64,000 nucleotides of DNA, from NCBI GenBank assembly GCA_000708835.1, contig DF237145.1:86010-150009 (forward strand), given 5' to 3'. Position 1 is the stretch's first letter; each line of letters starts with the position of its first letter. Below are positions 11,301 to 22,687 of this stretch, one piece after another. This DNA is from Klebsormidium nitens (Eukaryota; Streptophyta; Klebsormidiophyceae; Klebsormidiales; Klebsormidiaceae). The position numbers were made by a program, and so were the translations under genes. The notes under the pieces were generated by a model. That model was not told the DNA's origin, did not search any database, and saw only the letters and a list, made by a program, of their open reading frames with translations.

Positions 11301-14300
11301 ACAGAACCGGACAGAAGGTATTGCACAGACCAACCAGGGTCCTCACTCCAGACCGCAGTTCAAAACGCCCGCCTCAACTCACCCACTTTCAACCAAAGCC
11401 AAAAAAAGAAACCGACGCTTCTCGAAAACACCAGTTTGCGACTCACGATCATGGAGAGCTTCCCGACGAGTTCTTCCGGGCCCATGGTCGCAGACCACCG
11501 GGTGAAGTTCTTGATGTCCACAAAGAGGATGCTCGCCCGGTGGAAGCTTTCCGCGATTGACGGCGCGCTCCACGGGTGCCGCGACTCGCGCAGGCTGGAG
11601 AAGACGTCCGTCGCGCTCGGGCCGCGCGTCTGCAGCTGCTCGATGACCTTCGCGGGTAAGATGTTCAGAAGCAGGTCCTGAAAAACAAAAAGGGTCTGGA
11701 CCTTTGAGGTCTAGAGTCTATCCCCTTGCTCATTCGTTGTTCCATTGTGAAAGTAGCTAGTTGCTGGGTGCACGGTGCTGTCATAGAGGGACGGGTGCAG
11801 TCGCGCTCGAGCAGGCGTCTGAAGCAGCTTGAGCTTTCGCAGGGCAAACGTTGAGGCGGGCGTCAAAATACCAACATTTCGTAGTTCGAGGGTCTCCCCT
11901 GCCCTCTTCATCACTCATGAAAAGCTATAGCAAGCTTCCACTCAAGACTTCGTCTCCGGCCGCCTCTCCACATGTGACGTCACGCTCACGTCGGCCTTGC
12001 GCTTGCCCTCTGCCAGCTGGCGGTTTGTCTCCTCCATGGACTTGGCGTGCGCCCACCCCTGCAGGTAGTACCGCACCGCGTACCAGCACGCCGCGGCCGC
12101 GCTGCCGCCCACCAGCAGCGCAACTAGAGCGAGGACGTCCTTCCGCTCGTGCCTGCAGCCAAAAAGTAAGATTCCTTGAGTTCTACGTCGTTATTGGCAG
12201 CACGCCGCGGCCACGCTGCCGCCCACCAGCGGCGTAACTAGAGCGAAGACGCAAAACGAAAGAACAGCTCGAAGACGCAGGTGGACGGCAGTTGCAGCGT
12301 TGCACAGCCCCTTTCTAAACGGTAAAGTCGATTGCTCCTCGTCTAGACTAGACTGATTCGCAAGCTTGAGGAAAATGCTACTTCTCACTAGAAAAGAACA
12401 CTCTCGATTTAAACGGTCACGCCACTTCTCACAAAGGGGACCGTCCTCTCTCGCATCAGACGGTCAAGCTACTTCCCGCCACTGGAGGGAGGATCTTGAA
12501 TTAACGCTAACGCTACTTCTCACCAAGGAGGAAAACTGTCGGATCGGACGGTACCGCTGTCTTTTACCAAGGGCATATAATCTTGTTTCAGACGGTCACG
12601 CTACTTCGCGTCAAAGGGAACGCACTTCTTATCAAGGGGGAAAGATATCGAATCGGACGGTAACGCTGTTACTCACCATGGGGGGATGATCTCAAATCGG
12701 ACGGTCAGCGGCTCAAAATACTTGTGATGGACGTCCGCCCCCACGATCTCAACGGACGCACGTCCACACTGATCAAAGGAGAGAGAGAGGCGAGACGGGT
12801 CGGCCCTGCAAATTGAAAGGACCGTTCTTTTAGAGTAAAAGCAGGGGAAATGGCGGAAACAAATTCGCAGAGAAGATATCATTCGCTGAAAACTAGGAGG
12901 CCGCTAGGTTGATGTTGCACGATGGTTGCACGAGCATCTTGATGTGGCCTTTTTGTGGCTCTGTGTTTCTGGTCAGCTTTGCTTGGAGCTAGGTAGAAAC
13001 AAGAAGGGCTCCAAAAGCTGATTTCTCCAGAAAGCACAGCATCGCGAACGACTCCTTACGGCGTTGAAACTCGGATCGTCAGCTGAGCACCTGCAAAGAG
13101 CGATACAAGGCTGACCAAAAGAGAAGGCTACCTAAAAGAGAGGTCTAGCATAGAACGCGCATGCGAAAACAGCTCATCTTTGCCTCCTCAACGAGGGGAC
13201 TTTTCCTGTAATAGTGGTCAAAAAGTTTAAGGAAATGAGAAAACCTCACAGCAAGCTGGAAGGGTTTCTAAGGTTGCGCATTGTCACCTCGGGAAAGGTG
13301 CCCAGGACTTTTCTTCCCGGTCTCCCGGAACCAGAATCCGGTAGGCGTAAGCGGGATTGCAACCGGGCAGTTCGTGGTCCACCGGGCGGATGTCTAGTTC
13401 TACGAGCTGGAGCCTTCGAACTCTCTGGAGAAAGCGTACCCCGGCACTTTTTCAGGCAGCAGAAACTCTCCAGCGGAATGGACGGGTACACTGAACGTGA
13501 ATGTCTGTCGAAGCGTTGAGTCTTGTAGACTACCTCACTGAGAGGAGGTCGCTTCTTCAAACCCTTCCAGAGAAGGCCGTCAGCGCAGGGGAAACCTCTT
13601 TTGAGTGCTTTCCTCGGTACCACAAACATGAATTTCGATGGGTTAAAGTGCTGGACAGATGCATCAAGTGGAGGTCGCCTCTTCACTTCTGTTTCGTCGG
13701 GAATGTCTCGGCACTCCGTGCGCGTATAGCGGAACGGGCGCAAGCACAAACTCGAGCCCTGGCAGAGTTTCTGACCGTTGCGTGACGTCAGCAGAGCTTG
13801 GACGTCTCACCAGGTCCCCTGCTGGGCTGACTCCGTCTTGGCCCGAGGGCTTGAAACGGATGCGGCGGCGCGGAAGAGACCAAGAACTGTCGCGGGGGAA
13901 GCGAACGGCCACTTCAGTTCCCGAAACTTTCAAAGATGCAGACTCGCACGATTCGGCACCAGAAATTTCAAAATTATGCCGAAACGACACCGAGAGCCGT
14001 TTGCGGTGCAGGATATTCGCAAAAGCGCAGGGTTAAGCTCAGAGATCTTCCGCCAAAAACTCCATCTCCCGCTCGCAGTAGTGCCGAGTCCCTCGATGCG
14101 GAAGAGATGCCGAGTCACATAACGGACGGCTTTCCAGATGTCCTCATGCGGGCACCTCTAATTCAACGGACGCTTTCCATCTCTGTAAAATGGGGTGTCT
14201 TTCTGTTTTACGTACAACGAAGCGTCCCACAAAGCCGGTAGAGGTGAATGTCTTTGTCTGAACATCCCTATCGGAACGCTCTCACCTGAGGAACGTAAGG

Positions 14301-17300
14301 CCCCCTGGGCGCCCCAGCACCACTGTCCCGTCGCCCAAATGACCGACCGAGTGGACCACCCGGTTGGATAGGTTCTCCCACCGGTCGTGCTGCTTGAGCG
14401 TGTTCACCCAAACCCGGCCGTCGTACGCCCCGGCGCCCTCGCCGTTGCAGCCCGCCCAGATGATCCCCCGTGAGTTGACGCCCTGGGAAAAAGGGGTGTC
14501 AATAATGTTAAGAGACGACTTTTTCCACTGGTCGTGCTGCTTGAGCCTATTCACCCAAACCCGCCCGTCAAACGCCCCGGCCCTTTCGCCGTTGCAGCCC
14601 GCGCAGGTAACGCCTCGGGAGTTGACGCCCTGGAAAATGGGGGTGTGAGTAATAGATCAAGAAACAATCTTTGTCCCACCGGTCGTGCTGCTTGAGCGTA
14701 ATCACCCACACCCGGCCGTCAAACATCCCGGCGCCTTCGCCGTTGCAGCCCGCCCAGATAACGCCTTGCGGATTGACACCATGGGAGTGAAGGGGCGCGA
14801 AAAAGTGATACGACGACGGCTTTGATGCAATCGCGCTTAGTAAGATCATCAAAGTTGGTCGCCAATGATTCTAAAGTCGCATTCTTAGCCGGCCTAGGTG
14901 ATGCTTCGAAGATTGAATACCTGAAAGAAGGGCGCATCCACCTTCGATACATTCGAGCAAGTAGGCTCCTACGTTCGTGCTCTGAGACCGAAGCATCTTT
15001 TTAAACCACTTTCAACAAAGGCACGACTTCGTCGAGCACGGATCATTCGCCAATCATACAATTTCACCGCACCAGCCGTTGAAATCAACCGACTTTCCAT
15101 GGTAGTAAAGCCCCATTTTTCGCTCGGTTCAAATCCAGTCGCCTTACCAGTGACCGGACGTCGTTCCCCGGGAGGCCGTCCGCAGGCGTAAACGTCCGAA
15201 CCACTGCGCCGCCGTCGATGACCGCGACGCCCATTTGGGTGCCCGCCCACAGCCGTCCGATGTCGTCGTTCACCAGCGCGTGCACGTCCGGGTCAGGCTA
15301 CAGCGGATTCGGAGGCTTCCAAATTCAGACGCGTTGAAGGCTTGTACGGACGTTTGTGAAGAGTGTTCTGGACTCCTTTCAGAGGTGTGTACTGGACGCT
15401 CTTTCTGATCATTGTGCCGGACGCCTTTCAACGTGAATAAGGGACTCTCAGAACGGGCACCGGGTGGTTTGCACCGTGTAGGAGACGTAAAGTTGTTGAC
15501 GGGAGGAACTGAGACTGAGATCTAGGATGTTTGACGCCGGTGACAGATCTTCACGGTTTCGTTATCAAACGCCTTCCTTTGCGAAGACATTCCCTCCTCG
15601 TTGGTGATGAGCAGACACGACTTGAAGTGGTGATGAGCTTGAGTTGGGGAGGTAGCAGGTCATCGAGGCTTTTTGGGCGATGTGGCTTTTTGGGCGGTGT
15701 GACATGAAGGCTTTTCAGCCGCCTTCCCGATGTGGCGCGGAAGTCTGGATTCGCCTTCAAGGCAATCAATGCATCCAAGGAGCGCAGTCCCCTTGTTTGC
15801 TTTCGGTTCGTTTTCTATTTGCCGAGAGGGAGAAGCTCCTCCAGTATCTGAGAACATGCCGATGTCACCTCGCGGCGCAATCTGCTGACGTCTGAATACG
15901 CAGCACTCACCAGCCCGTCTGCGACGGTGATATTCCGGACGGCCGTCGTACCGTCCGGCTGCGGACGGAGCTGGGAGATTCCGCTGTCCGTGCCCACCCA
16001 AATGCAGCCGGCGCGCTTGTCTAAGTAAGAGAACAGATGCCAGACGTCAACTCAACGTCGTTGCTTCTCCTTGACCAAAGCAGTGCTCACCAATCACAAT
16101 CTCCGCGCTGCTAGCCTACTGAGCATCACACGACACTTGCACTGAATCTGAAGCTGACGGACTAATTCCAAACCAAGGCGCTATCAGGTAACTCTATGCT
16201 TCCTGAATCACTGCCCACCGCAAAACCTGGTGTCACGAGGAATATTTTTGATCTGTGCCTTCAATCTAGGGTTCCTGACATGGATCCCAAAGTTCCGTGC
16301 GTTTTTCGTACGGGACGGTGGAGCGATGTTCAGAAGCGGGTTTGAGGAAACCCAAGGAGGATTTTAAGAAATTCTGTAAGTTCACCTTCATGCACAGCCT
16401 GCACGATGTTGTTGACCAGCCCCTGTTCCGTCGTGAACCGCGTCGCGGCGCGGCCGTCCCAGGCGACTACACCGGTCTTGGTGCCGAACCTTAACAAGTA
16501 ACACACGGAAGCTTTAGTCCTGGGCTGGTTGGATCTTCCCTCTGCGCGCTACCTGCTTCCCTAATAGTCCCGAGAAGCTTGAAAACACAAATTAGATGTG
16601 GTCGCTTGCTGAAAACGAGTCTACGTGGTTTTTTGAATTCCGGTCCAGCTAAAATGCACGAAAACCCTCCTGAGAATTCTGTCTTTATCGAGGCCGCTTT
16701 CCGAAGAGGAGACTGTTGGAAAGGCGGCCGACAACTGGATTCGAAAAGGAGCGCTCGAATTGCGCGCACAAGGGAGAAAGCCCTCACCATACGACGCCGT
16801 TCGATGCCGCACAGATGCTCCGGACGGCGTGCCCCCTGATGGCGTCCGAATCTAGAGCGAGGAACTTCCCGTCCTTCACGGAATAGTGGGCGGCCCCTTG
16901 GTCGGTTCCAACCCAGACGGTGCCCTGGAAAAGTTGCGTTTCATGAGTATCTGAGATCGAGATTCCTTATAGAGCGGATTATGTCTCCAGCCTGCCAAAG
17001 AGCAGATTGGTTGGAAATGAAAAAATTGCCTCAGAATTCATTGACAAGCAGTACTTTAGTGGCTTGTCAGTCAAGACAAGCAAGAAACAGACTGGTTCAT
17101 GCCCCATTTGAACGTCCTACGCGCACTATTAACGTCAGACCTTCGAAAAGGAAAGCGGAACCGTCATACGCTCAGCTCGATATTCATAAAAGCAAGACGG
17201 CAAAAGGGGAACTCTCAATGGATCAGCACGTATGCACATGAGGCGACTCGCCGGTCCTATAAAAGCAATTACCAGGGCTCTTGACATCAAATTTTTAAGA

Positions 17301-20300
17301 TGTGGGCAACCCAATCCACTTACACACTTATATGCTCAGATTGTTGTCCCGAAATGGCAGACCGCTGAACAGATTAGCCCACATATTTACCTGAGGTGAC
17401 TCGGTGATACAGTACACAACCTCTCGGGCACTTAACACAAGATTTTGAAAGGTCTTGTCCATCTAGGTAGTCAACCAACACCATTATCTGCTCAATAGGC
17501 TGTGCATAGATTGCCCAAAACGCCGATGAATCAGCCCACAGACATACCTGAGGTGACTCGGTGATACAATAAACCAGTCTCCCGGGCACTTCCTGGCCCA
17601 TACGAAGTACCCGGGAGATCGCCCCGTCCGGACGCACGACGACGACGCCGAACGTCCGGGCGGCCAACCACGTGGCGTCGTTTCTGCTGTCCACGTGGAC
17701 CAACGCGGGGAAAGAACTGTCCGCGAGCCGGAGCGTCCAACTTTCGTACGGGTTCCATGAGAAGAAGCCGCACTCAGTGATCGCAGTGCCTGACAAAAGA
17801 TGAAAGTGGGTTATGGGCTGGTTTGCGTTAACCAGAGGTGCTTGAGCGGCAATCTCCAGTGCCCCAACCAATCTCAAGAGAAACGTTTGGTCAACCGCGA
17901 AGGTGGACAAACCTGGTTTTCGAGTTGCATACGTTCCTCTGCGGATTATATGGGTACAATCGATCTGAGCGACTTCGCTTGAGAGTGCTGATAAGCGTAA
18001 CCTTGGGACGTGCCAACAGTGCGCAGCTCGTGCATCGCGTAACCAAAGGTGGCATACCAATTCCAGACCACGAATCCATTCACAAGAGCTCGTGGAAGCT
18101 CGCTGTTCATGGGGGATCGAGGCAGCCGTTTGATTGAACATGGAAAAAAACGGATCTATTAGAAGGATGCGGTCGCACTTATGCAGCAGGTGGAACATCG
18201 GAAAACTCGCGGCATCAAAGTGATCAAAGTGTCAAACTTGCACCCGTTTGCCCTGCGATCGGCTTAGGTCAGCCGAGCTAGACATCAACGCTCTTACCGA
18301 AGAAGAGCCGTCCTGTAGAGCTGCCCACGATGCTGCTGACCTCTCGCAGCGCTTCCGGCGACTCCTTGAGCCGGACGAAGCCCAGATCGTCGCCGGCAAA
18401 GAATGACACGCCTGCGGACAAGAAGTTACGTGCAAGCATGAGCACAGTGGTGTTCTACTTCAGATTGTTGGGCCATTGGCGGAGATTGACGTGACGTCAC
18501 ACTGGCAGTCTGGAACGACAATTGAAGCGGAGAATACTGAGACACATTCTTCAGAGTGCGGATGCGCGCCACCCGTAGAAGTATCAGGAGTGACAAGCTG
18601 AAGAATCAGAAACTGTAGAGGCGAGGTCAATTACCAGAGTATGCCTGAAGGGCACGACGGCGACGCCCAATCTTTCTATCCTTGCAGTGTCACGATTAGT
18701 CTGTTAACTTCCAGAATTGCCGCAGGCGTCTGCTGGTTGATCGACTTGCGACGAGGGGACTGCCGCGAACGTATACACTCGATTCAAACGGAGATGCCAA
18801 ACCCCACGCGAACGGGTCCGGGTCCTTGATACTCACCTGACTCGCTGCCGGCCCACAGGACCCCGTCCCTGTGCCGCGTCAGTGTGAAAACCCGCTCGCT
18901 CCTCCGCTTCCCCATGTCAAACCACTGCACCTTGCCACGTGGCAAGGCGTCCGCCCCGATGTCAATACGCCCCACGCCACAACTCGTGGCGAGCCAGAGT
19001 GTGGTTTCGCCGGTGTGAAAATCTTCTACGGTGTCGAAGTCCAGAACCTCGACGTCGGACATGCCTTGAGACGCGCCCAACTGACGTATGCTGCCGTCAG
19101 CGGCAATCCTGCGCCACGTGGCGTTGGCTCATCATCAGTCCTTGATGACGTGAAGTCAAGGCAGAGCTATCAATCCTCTCAACAAGTTCGTTAGCAGTTT
19201 TCAACTCCCCAGAACGATGTCAAAAGAAAAACGTACGGACTCTGGGGAATCCTCCTGACACCATGCCTTGAACTGGTATATCGCCACTGGAAAAAGCTTT
19301 CTATTGGACTCCTTCAAGTCAAACACATTGAACGGTAGTTGGGAATAAAACGATCGGAGAGCCGACTTTGCGCCTGTCTTGTCAAATATTCCTCGGACGT
19401 GAGAAAACTCCTCGTTGGGGGGCCAAGCCGCAAAACAGTGTCTTAGCCGGAGTGGGCTGCCCTTTCGATGGAGATCGCGCTCGAAACGAGATGAAGAGCT
19501 TTCTGTAGCAGATTCCTAGCGCGCACTAGATTGCGCTTCGAAATGACAGGGAAAACGGAAAAGCGCTCACCAAGAGAAGCCGCTCCTGTGCCCCACCCAC
19601 GTGTTGCCCGCCGTGTCCGCTTTGATCGCCGTACACGTGGACGGTCGTAAGCCGTCCGATGAGGAGAAGGTCCGCCACGTGCCCAGCAGTGGGTTGTGAC
19701 ACGCAACCCCCTTCTGCAAGGGTCAAACGAGTCAATGAAATTTGTCTTCATTTCGAGTCGAATTTCTTCGGAGCACACGGTACAGAATAGCGTGTGCTTC
19801 TCGAAGGCCTTATCTGAGGATTTTCCACAGCCACCTACTCAAGACGTGGAGCGAAACACAAAATCTGCATATTCAATAACTCAGGGTGCTTCAGAACCGT
19901 CGGCTGTTATGCCAGATGCTCGGCAAAAGCGTACCGCAACCTCTGAAAACAAAGAATATTCAAAGGCACCTCAAATCAGCAGGTCGCGGATCTGCTTTGC
20001 GTTCATGTCAGTACGGTGGAGGGGACAAGGAAGACTCGAAAGCCCTAGAAAAGCTTACTTACCTCAGTGGCGAACCAGACCGTTCCGTCCGTCGGACGTA
20101 CCGACACTGCCTCGACGTTGCTGGACGGAAGACCGTCGTTGACTGTGAAGTGCTGCACAGGCGATGGCGACAGGGCTTGTAACATAGTGAAAACGCGAGA
20201 AGATGTGCGGACGTTGATGATGACAATGCTTACTAAGAGCGCGTCGGCGGGCCGTTGAAGACACACAACTTCGGCGACAAGAGCAGTCACGACACACATT

Positions 20301-22687
20301 GGGCGGCCGAGGCAGGTTTGAAGACGGGATATAACCGTTGATCCCCCCAGGGGTCTGGTGCACAAAAGTATCTGAAAGCTTAGCCTACGCCATCTTTCAA
20401 ACGCGCGTTCCTGGGAATGACAAAAATCGGGCCTAAGAAGGGCGTCAGAAACCGCGCCCTTCCCCGGCGGTCCCTGTGCAGTACTTCCTGCTTTGGTGTC
20501 GCCAATGAATTGCTCACGTGGTGGCCTCATTCGGCGACTAAGACCACGACAAGAGGGCCATCTGGTCGCCGCGCCGTTGCGTATCCCGGGACGTTCGGTT
20601 AGGAGTGGAGAGTCTAGAGAGACCTACCTGGAAGATTGGCGACATTCGGCTGCCGTCTGCGTTCTTTGCGAAGAGCAAGCTCTTGGAAACCTTGACGGCG
20701 CCGAGATCCGTTGCGAGCCAGAGAGCGTCCGGGTCACGTGGGCTGCAGGAAGGTCTCATTAAGCACGTCAGCCATCCATGCAGATTTATCTGCACGATTT
20801 AGATGAGTGTTTAATAAGGTGCCTGAATGACAAAGAGATGGCGTAGCACAACGGATGGTTTCTGCAGCATTTCCTCAGGATTGAGGCGGGACGAACCTGT
20901 GAGAGGCGGAATTAATGTGAAGCTTCTGATTTAAGAAGGCTTCAGTATAAGAGGAGACAGCTTAGACAACCGCACAGCTTGTTTGAGTAGCAGACGCATT
21001 GGAGCGCCAAGGGTATTAATCGTCGCCATCTCTCTTGCTTTGCTGTTTGGAGTGCTCCATCCGCAGCCCAAATTCTTTTCTATGTAGGCTCTATCCATAC
21101 TCGGGACTATTTCATCGTCGTTCCCTTTTCCCCCGTTCCACGCGTTCCAAGTCGTTTCTCAGTTCCGCTGATCCTCGTTACGTCCTCATATGATCGAATG
21201 AAGAGTTTTGGGCGCCCGACGCTATGCTTTTAAGAAGAGAAGGCGAGACGGCCGCTAGCAGTCACGGCCCCTGAGAACCTTTTGTAGGTTTGCTTCTCAT
21301 TCCGTCTCTAGTTGCGTGTCCGTTCAGGCTCCCGCAGAATGACGGAACAAGTAGGACGGATCACGAAGACCGGAAAATAGCGGGCGATCCAGCTGCTCAC
21401 CTGAGCTGGAGATCGTTCACGCGACTGAAAGCGGGGAGGAACGCCTCGCTGGAGCTTCCGTCGAAGACGGCCAGCCCTCCGTCTCGACTGCACAGATTCG
21501 ACGGGCACGGGAACGTCTGGTAAATTACCAGGAGTGATTGCAAGCCAGGACTCCGAGAGTGCTTGATCTGGCAGGACAGGTATGAACTAGATGATCCACA
21601 AAGCCATATTCCTTTGAAGAATTTTTGTCCCCTAGCTTTTGAAACTCAATATAGCCATCGAGAGACACTGTTCTGCACCTGTGATTGGCGTGGATAGATA
21701 TCGAGGACCACGTTCCACAAGTCGCCCACAAGGAAAGGTTTGAGTTGACTGACGATCATTCCATAGAATGAGTACAGACAGTTGTTGCCGGTGAGTGCTG
21801 GATCATCCCTAAAAGGTGGGTATGTACAACTTGCTGCCGGAAAGTCTGCGTGTTGTTAAGGAAGAGGACACCGACGAAGCGGGTAGTTCAACTCACCTGC
21901 CAACCCAGAGCCGTTCCTGGCCGTCGATTCGCAGCACGTTCACCCGGTTGTGCGGTAACCCCTGCGCTGTGCCAACGTCACTCCACTCCCCGACCCGCCA
22001 AGAGCACTCGGGGGTGTCGTTTTCCCCGAGCAACATCCTAACTAGATCGGCCCCCCCGAGAGCAAGTCGGGAATGCAGAGACGTGAGGCCGGGGTGGGCG
22101 ATGGAGGCCTTCGTTCGACGTCCCTTGGAAGGAAGCGGACATGGGTTAAGCTGGGCTAGAATGGGTTAAGGTGGGAGTGGGGGTTTGACAGCGGGACAAC
22201 GGTTGATTGGTGAGAGATTCTGGTATAAAGAAAAGGCTCCCATCAAAAAGGCAATTTTGCAGCATGCGATTCAATGCTTTTCCCTCGCAAGTACGTCTTT
22301 GATCATTCGCAGGTTTGCACCAATTCAATCCTGGTGCCATAAGCTGCTAGCACAGGGTAAAGATTTGTGGGAGCCGAGTCAAGGAGACTGCGTTAGCGTG
22401 ATTTTGGACCAAAGTCACTAATGGGTTCACGACCTGGTGAGGACCTCGTTCCGAAAAGCTAGTCAAGGGTCCGACCAAACGGTCATTCAGAAGTCCCTGA
22501 AATCCTCAAGCCTTGCTACGTCATCACTTTCAGCAGCGTATTCACCTCCAAACATGCGCGTCTCAGAAGCAGAAGGAGCATTTGAAGAACTCACTTCCCA
22601 GGCTGCTGCCGACACTGTTGGCTCTATCGCCGTCGCATGGGCGACGCGCGGTGCTATCAATCCCGCAGCCGCCAATGCGGCGGCCAT
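5390..22687 (-). CDS. Propeller-sensor transmembrane adenylyl cyclase / cyclic nucleotide phosphodiesterase
   Basis: Thirty exons on the minus strand code for about 1,412 residues. Order: signal peptide (1 to about 18), propeller ectodomain (about 32-697), Y_Y_Y-like domain (about 698-805), one membrane helix (about 811-833), class III adenylyl cyclase (about 860-1094), class I phosphodiesterase (about 1095-1412), TGA at 5390. Exon phases agree at all junctions but one: I could not find a donor at about 9285. The protein should sense something outside the cell or in the lumen and both make and hydrolyse cAMP in the cytosol. The chosen start, at 22687, opens a hydrophobic leader; the same frame stays open upstream to a Met at 23509, so the N-terminus is uncertain. 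The gene is divergent from the CNB-carotenoid dioxygenase gene. Several introns hold decayed exon copies. Liverwort CAPE also fuses these enzymes but in the opposite order, as I recall it. Confidence 0.86.
9735..9995 (-). repeat. Two decayed copies of a cyclase exon 3' half
   Basis: Downstream of cyclase exon 10198-10023 the intron holds two degenerate copies of its 3' half. The true exon has MLGSSIDARFGVNTG; the copies read MLGSSMTRALV and FGFSIDARHVLKTGPVVV. The shared GCGCGT anchor lies at 10065, 9918 and 9766, so the spacing is about 147 and 152 bases. Both copies are frame-disrupted relative to the domain. Confidence 0.8.
10247..10320 (-). repeat. Decayed copy of a cyclase exon 5' half
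   Basis: The sequence encoding YMAACGLPRERLDHA (true copy ending at 10198) recurs about 112 bases further along with a handful of changes, on the 5' side of the exon. The same exon therefore has partial copies on both sides. Confidence 0.85.
11990..12152 (-). other. Membrane-helix exon and linker
   Basis: The exon starts in phase with the Trp of PPW and reads HERKDVLALVALLVGG, then SAAAACWYAV, a single hydrophobic helix flanked by positive residues. It ends in a charged, helical linker (AKSMEETNRQLAEGKRKAD) like the signalling helix in front of many class III cyclases. The helix separates the ectodomain from the catalytic half. Confidence 0.85.
12185..12262 (-). repeat. Decayed copy of the membrane-helix exon 5' half
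   Basis: The CAGCACGCCGCGG block of the membrane exon (12084) recurs at 12198, 114 bases away, and similarity continues for about 70 bases, covering the Ala-rich helix. It lies in the intron before the real exon. Confidence 0.8.
12400..12705 (-). repeat. Array of about six degenerate copies of an exon 3' end and its donor
   Basis: The end of exon 12805-12677 (plus-strand view: CTCACCATGGGGGGATGATC then CGGACGGTCAGCG) is followed by looser copies. The GACGGT anchor falls at about 12698, 12654, 12589, 12545, 12457 and 12413, giving intervals of 44, 65, 44, 88 and 44 bases, so the basic unit is about 44 bases. Some copies keep a CTCAC (reverse GTGAG) donor-like core. Confidence 0.7.
12677..13886 (-). 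other. Y_Y_Y-like domain exons
   Basis: Exons 13886-13811, 13406-13288 and 12805-12677. The segment contains LVELDIRPV, AYAYRILVPGD and KSWAPF, then RLSLSFDQCGRASVEI and FEIIPPW. This follows the Y_Y_Y pattern (short beta-sandwich with Y-x-Y-R, a Trp and a closing I-x-P-P-W) that sits between propeller and membrane helix in hybrid two-component sensors. Finding it in the right place strongly supports that the ectodomain is related to those sensors and not just any propeller. Confidence 0.8.
14527..14782 (-). repeat. Two extra partial copies of propeller exon 14482-14286
   Basis: The exon segment encoding GVNSRGIIWAGCNGEG and AYDGRVWV is present three times. The real exon (14482-14286) keeps acceptor, full blade and donor. 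The middle copy (about 14629-14527, offset 147 bases) keeps an acceptor and stays in frame with the real exon with no stop between them. The outer copy (about 14782-14680, offset 151) has lost the acceptor AG (CATG in its place) and is out of frame. The copies lack the last part of the blade. Confidence 0.85.
17389..17452 (-). repeat. Decayed copy of a propeller exon 3' end with its donor
   Basis: The end of exon 17789-17548 (VYCITESPQ then GTATGT) is repeated 157 bases downstream in the intron as CVLYHRVTSG in a shifted frame. It retains a GT donor-like site (GTAAAT). About 60 bases match well. Confidence 0.85.
22595..22687 (-). other. First coding exon: signal peptide
   Basis: Thirty-one codons. 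The Met is followed by a hydrophobic run (AAALAAAGLIAP) and an Ala-His-Ala cleavage-like site, as in a secretory signal peptide. The donor GAA|GTGAGT is a strong match and is phase 0, matching an acceptor at 22150. A second possible donor, GGAG|GTGAAT at 22547, would also stay in phase with an acceptor two bases upstream, at 22152, so the exact junction is not settled. The leader puts the propeller domain outside the cytosol. Confidence 0.55.

Larger units (their letters stand above)
8744..11677 (-). other. Class III adenylyl cyclase catalytic domain exons
   Basis: Exons 11677-11447, 11115-11074, 10782-10766 (17 bases), 10198-10023, 9336 to about 9285, and 8931-8744. Metal-binding aspartates are in LFVDIKNFT (about 913) and TIGDGYM (about 957). 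The lysine in KIKTIG and the aspartate in YDIWGD (about 1022) are the ATP-selecting pair; a guanylyl cyclase would have Glu and Cys/Ser. The transition-state Asn is in DTVNTSS and the Arg in the next exon (RMETNG). FGVNTGPVVAGVTG is the family core strand. All catalytic residues are thus present, and cAMP is the expected product. The donor between Asn and Arg is not a recognisable GT. Confidence 0.88.
14286..22150 (-). other. Ectodomain exons: two-component-regulator-type beta-propeller repeats
   Basis: Exons (high to low): 22150-21897, 21487-21401, 20742-20628, 20152-20063, 19713-19571, 19090-18837, 18411-18298, 17789-17548, 16924-16788, 16489-16386, 16020-15911, 15297-15148, 14482-14286. 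Each carries blades of the Reg_prop type, with signatures such as GLPHNRVNVLRID, LWVGS, DGLPSSNVEAV, TVWFATE, IWVGTDSGIS, RLWAGTQMGVAVIDG and DGLPGNDVRSL. I count about 13-14 blades, which would make two seven-bladed propellers as in bacterial hybrid two-component sensors that bind glycans. Phases agree at every junction. The first exon begins with a stretch resembling half an ankyrin repeat (TSLHSRLALGGADLVRMLL), probably by chance. The ligand cannot be read from sequence. Confidence 0.85.

Noticed and set aside
21897-22150. Ankyrin repeat at the start of the ectodomain (TSLHSRLALGGADLVRMLL)
   Set aside because: Only one half-repeat, immediately followed by propeller sequence; probably coincidence.
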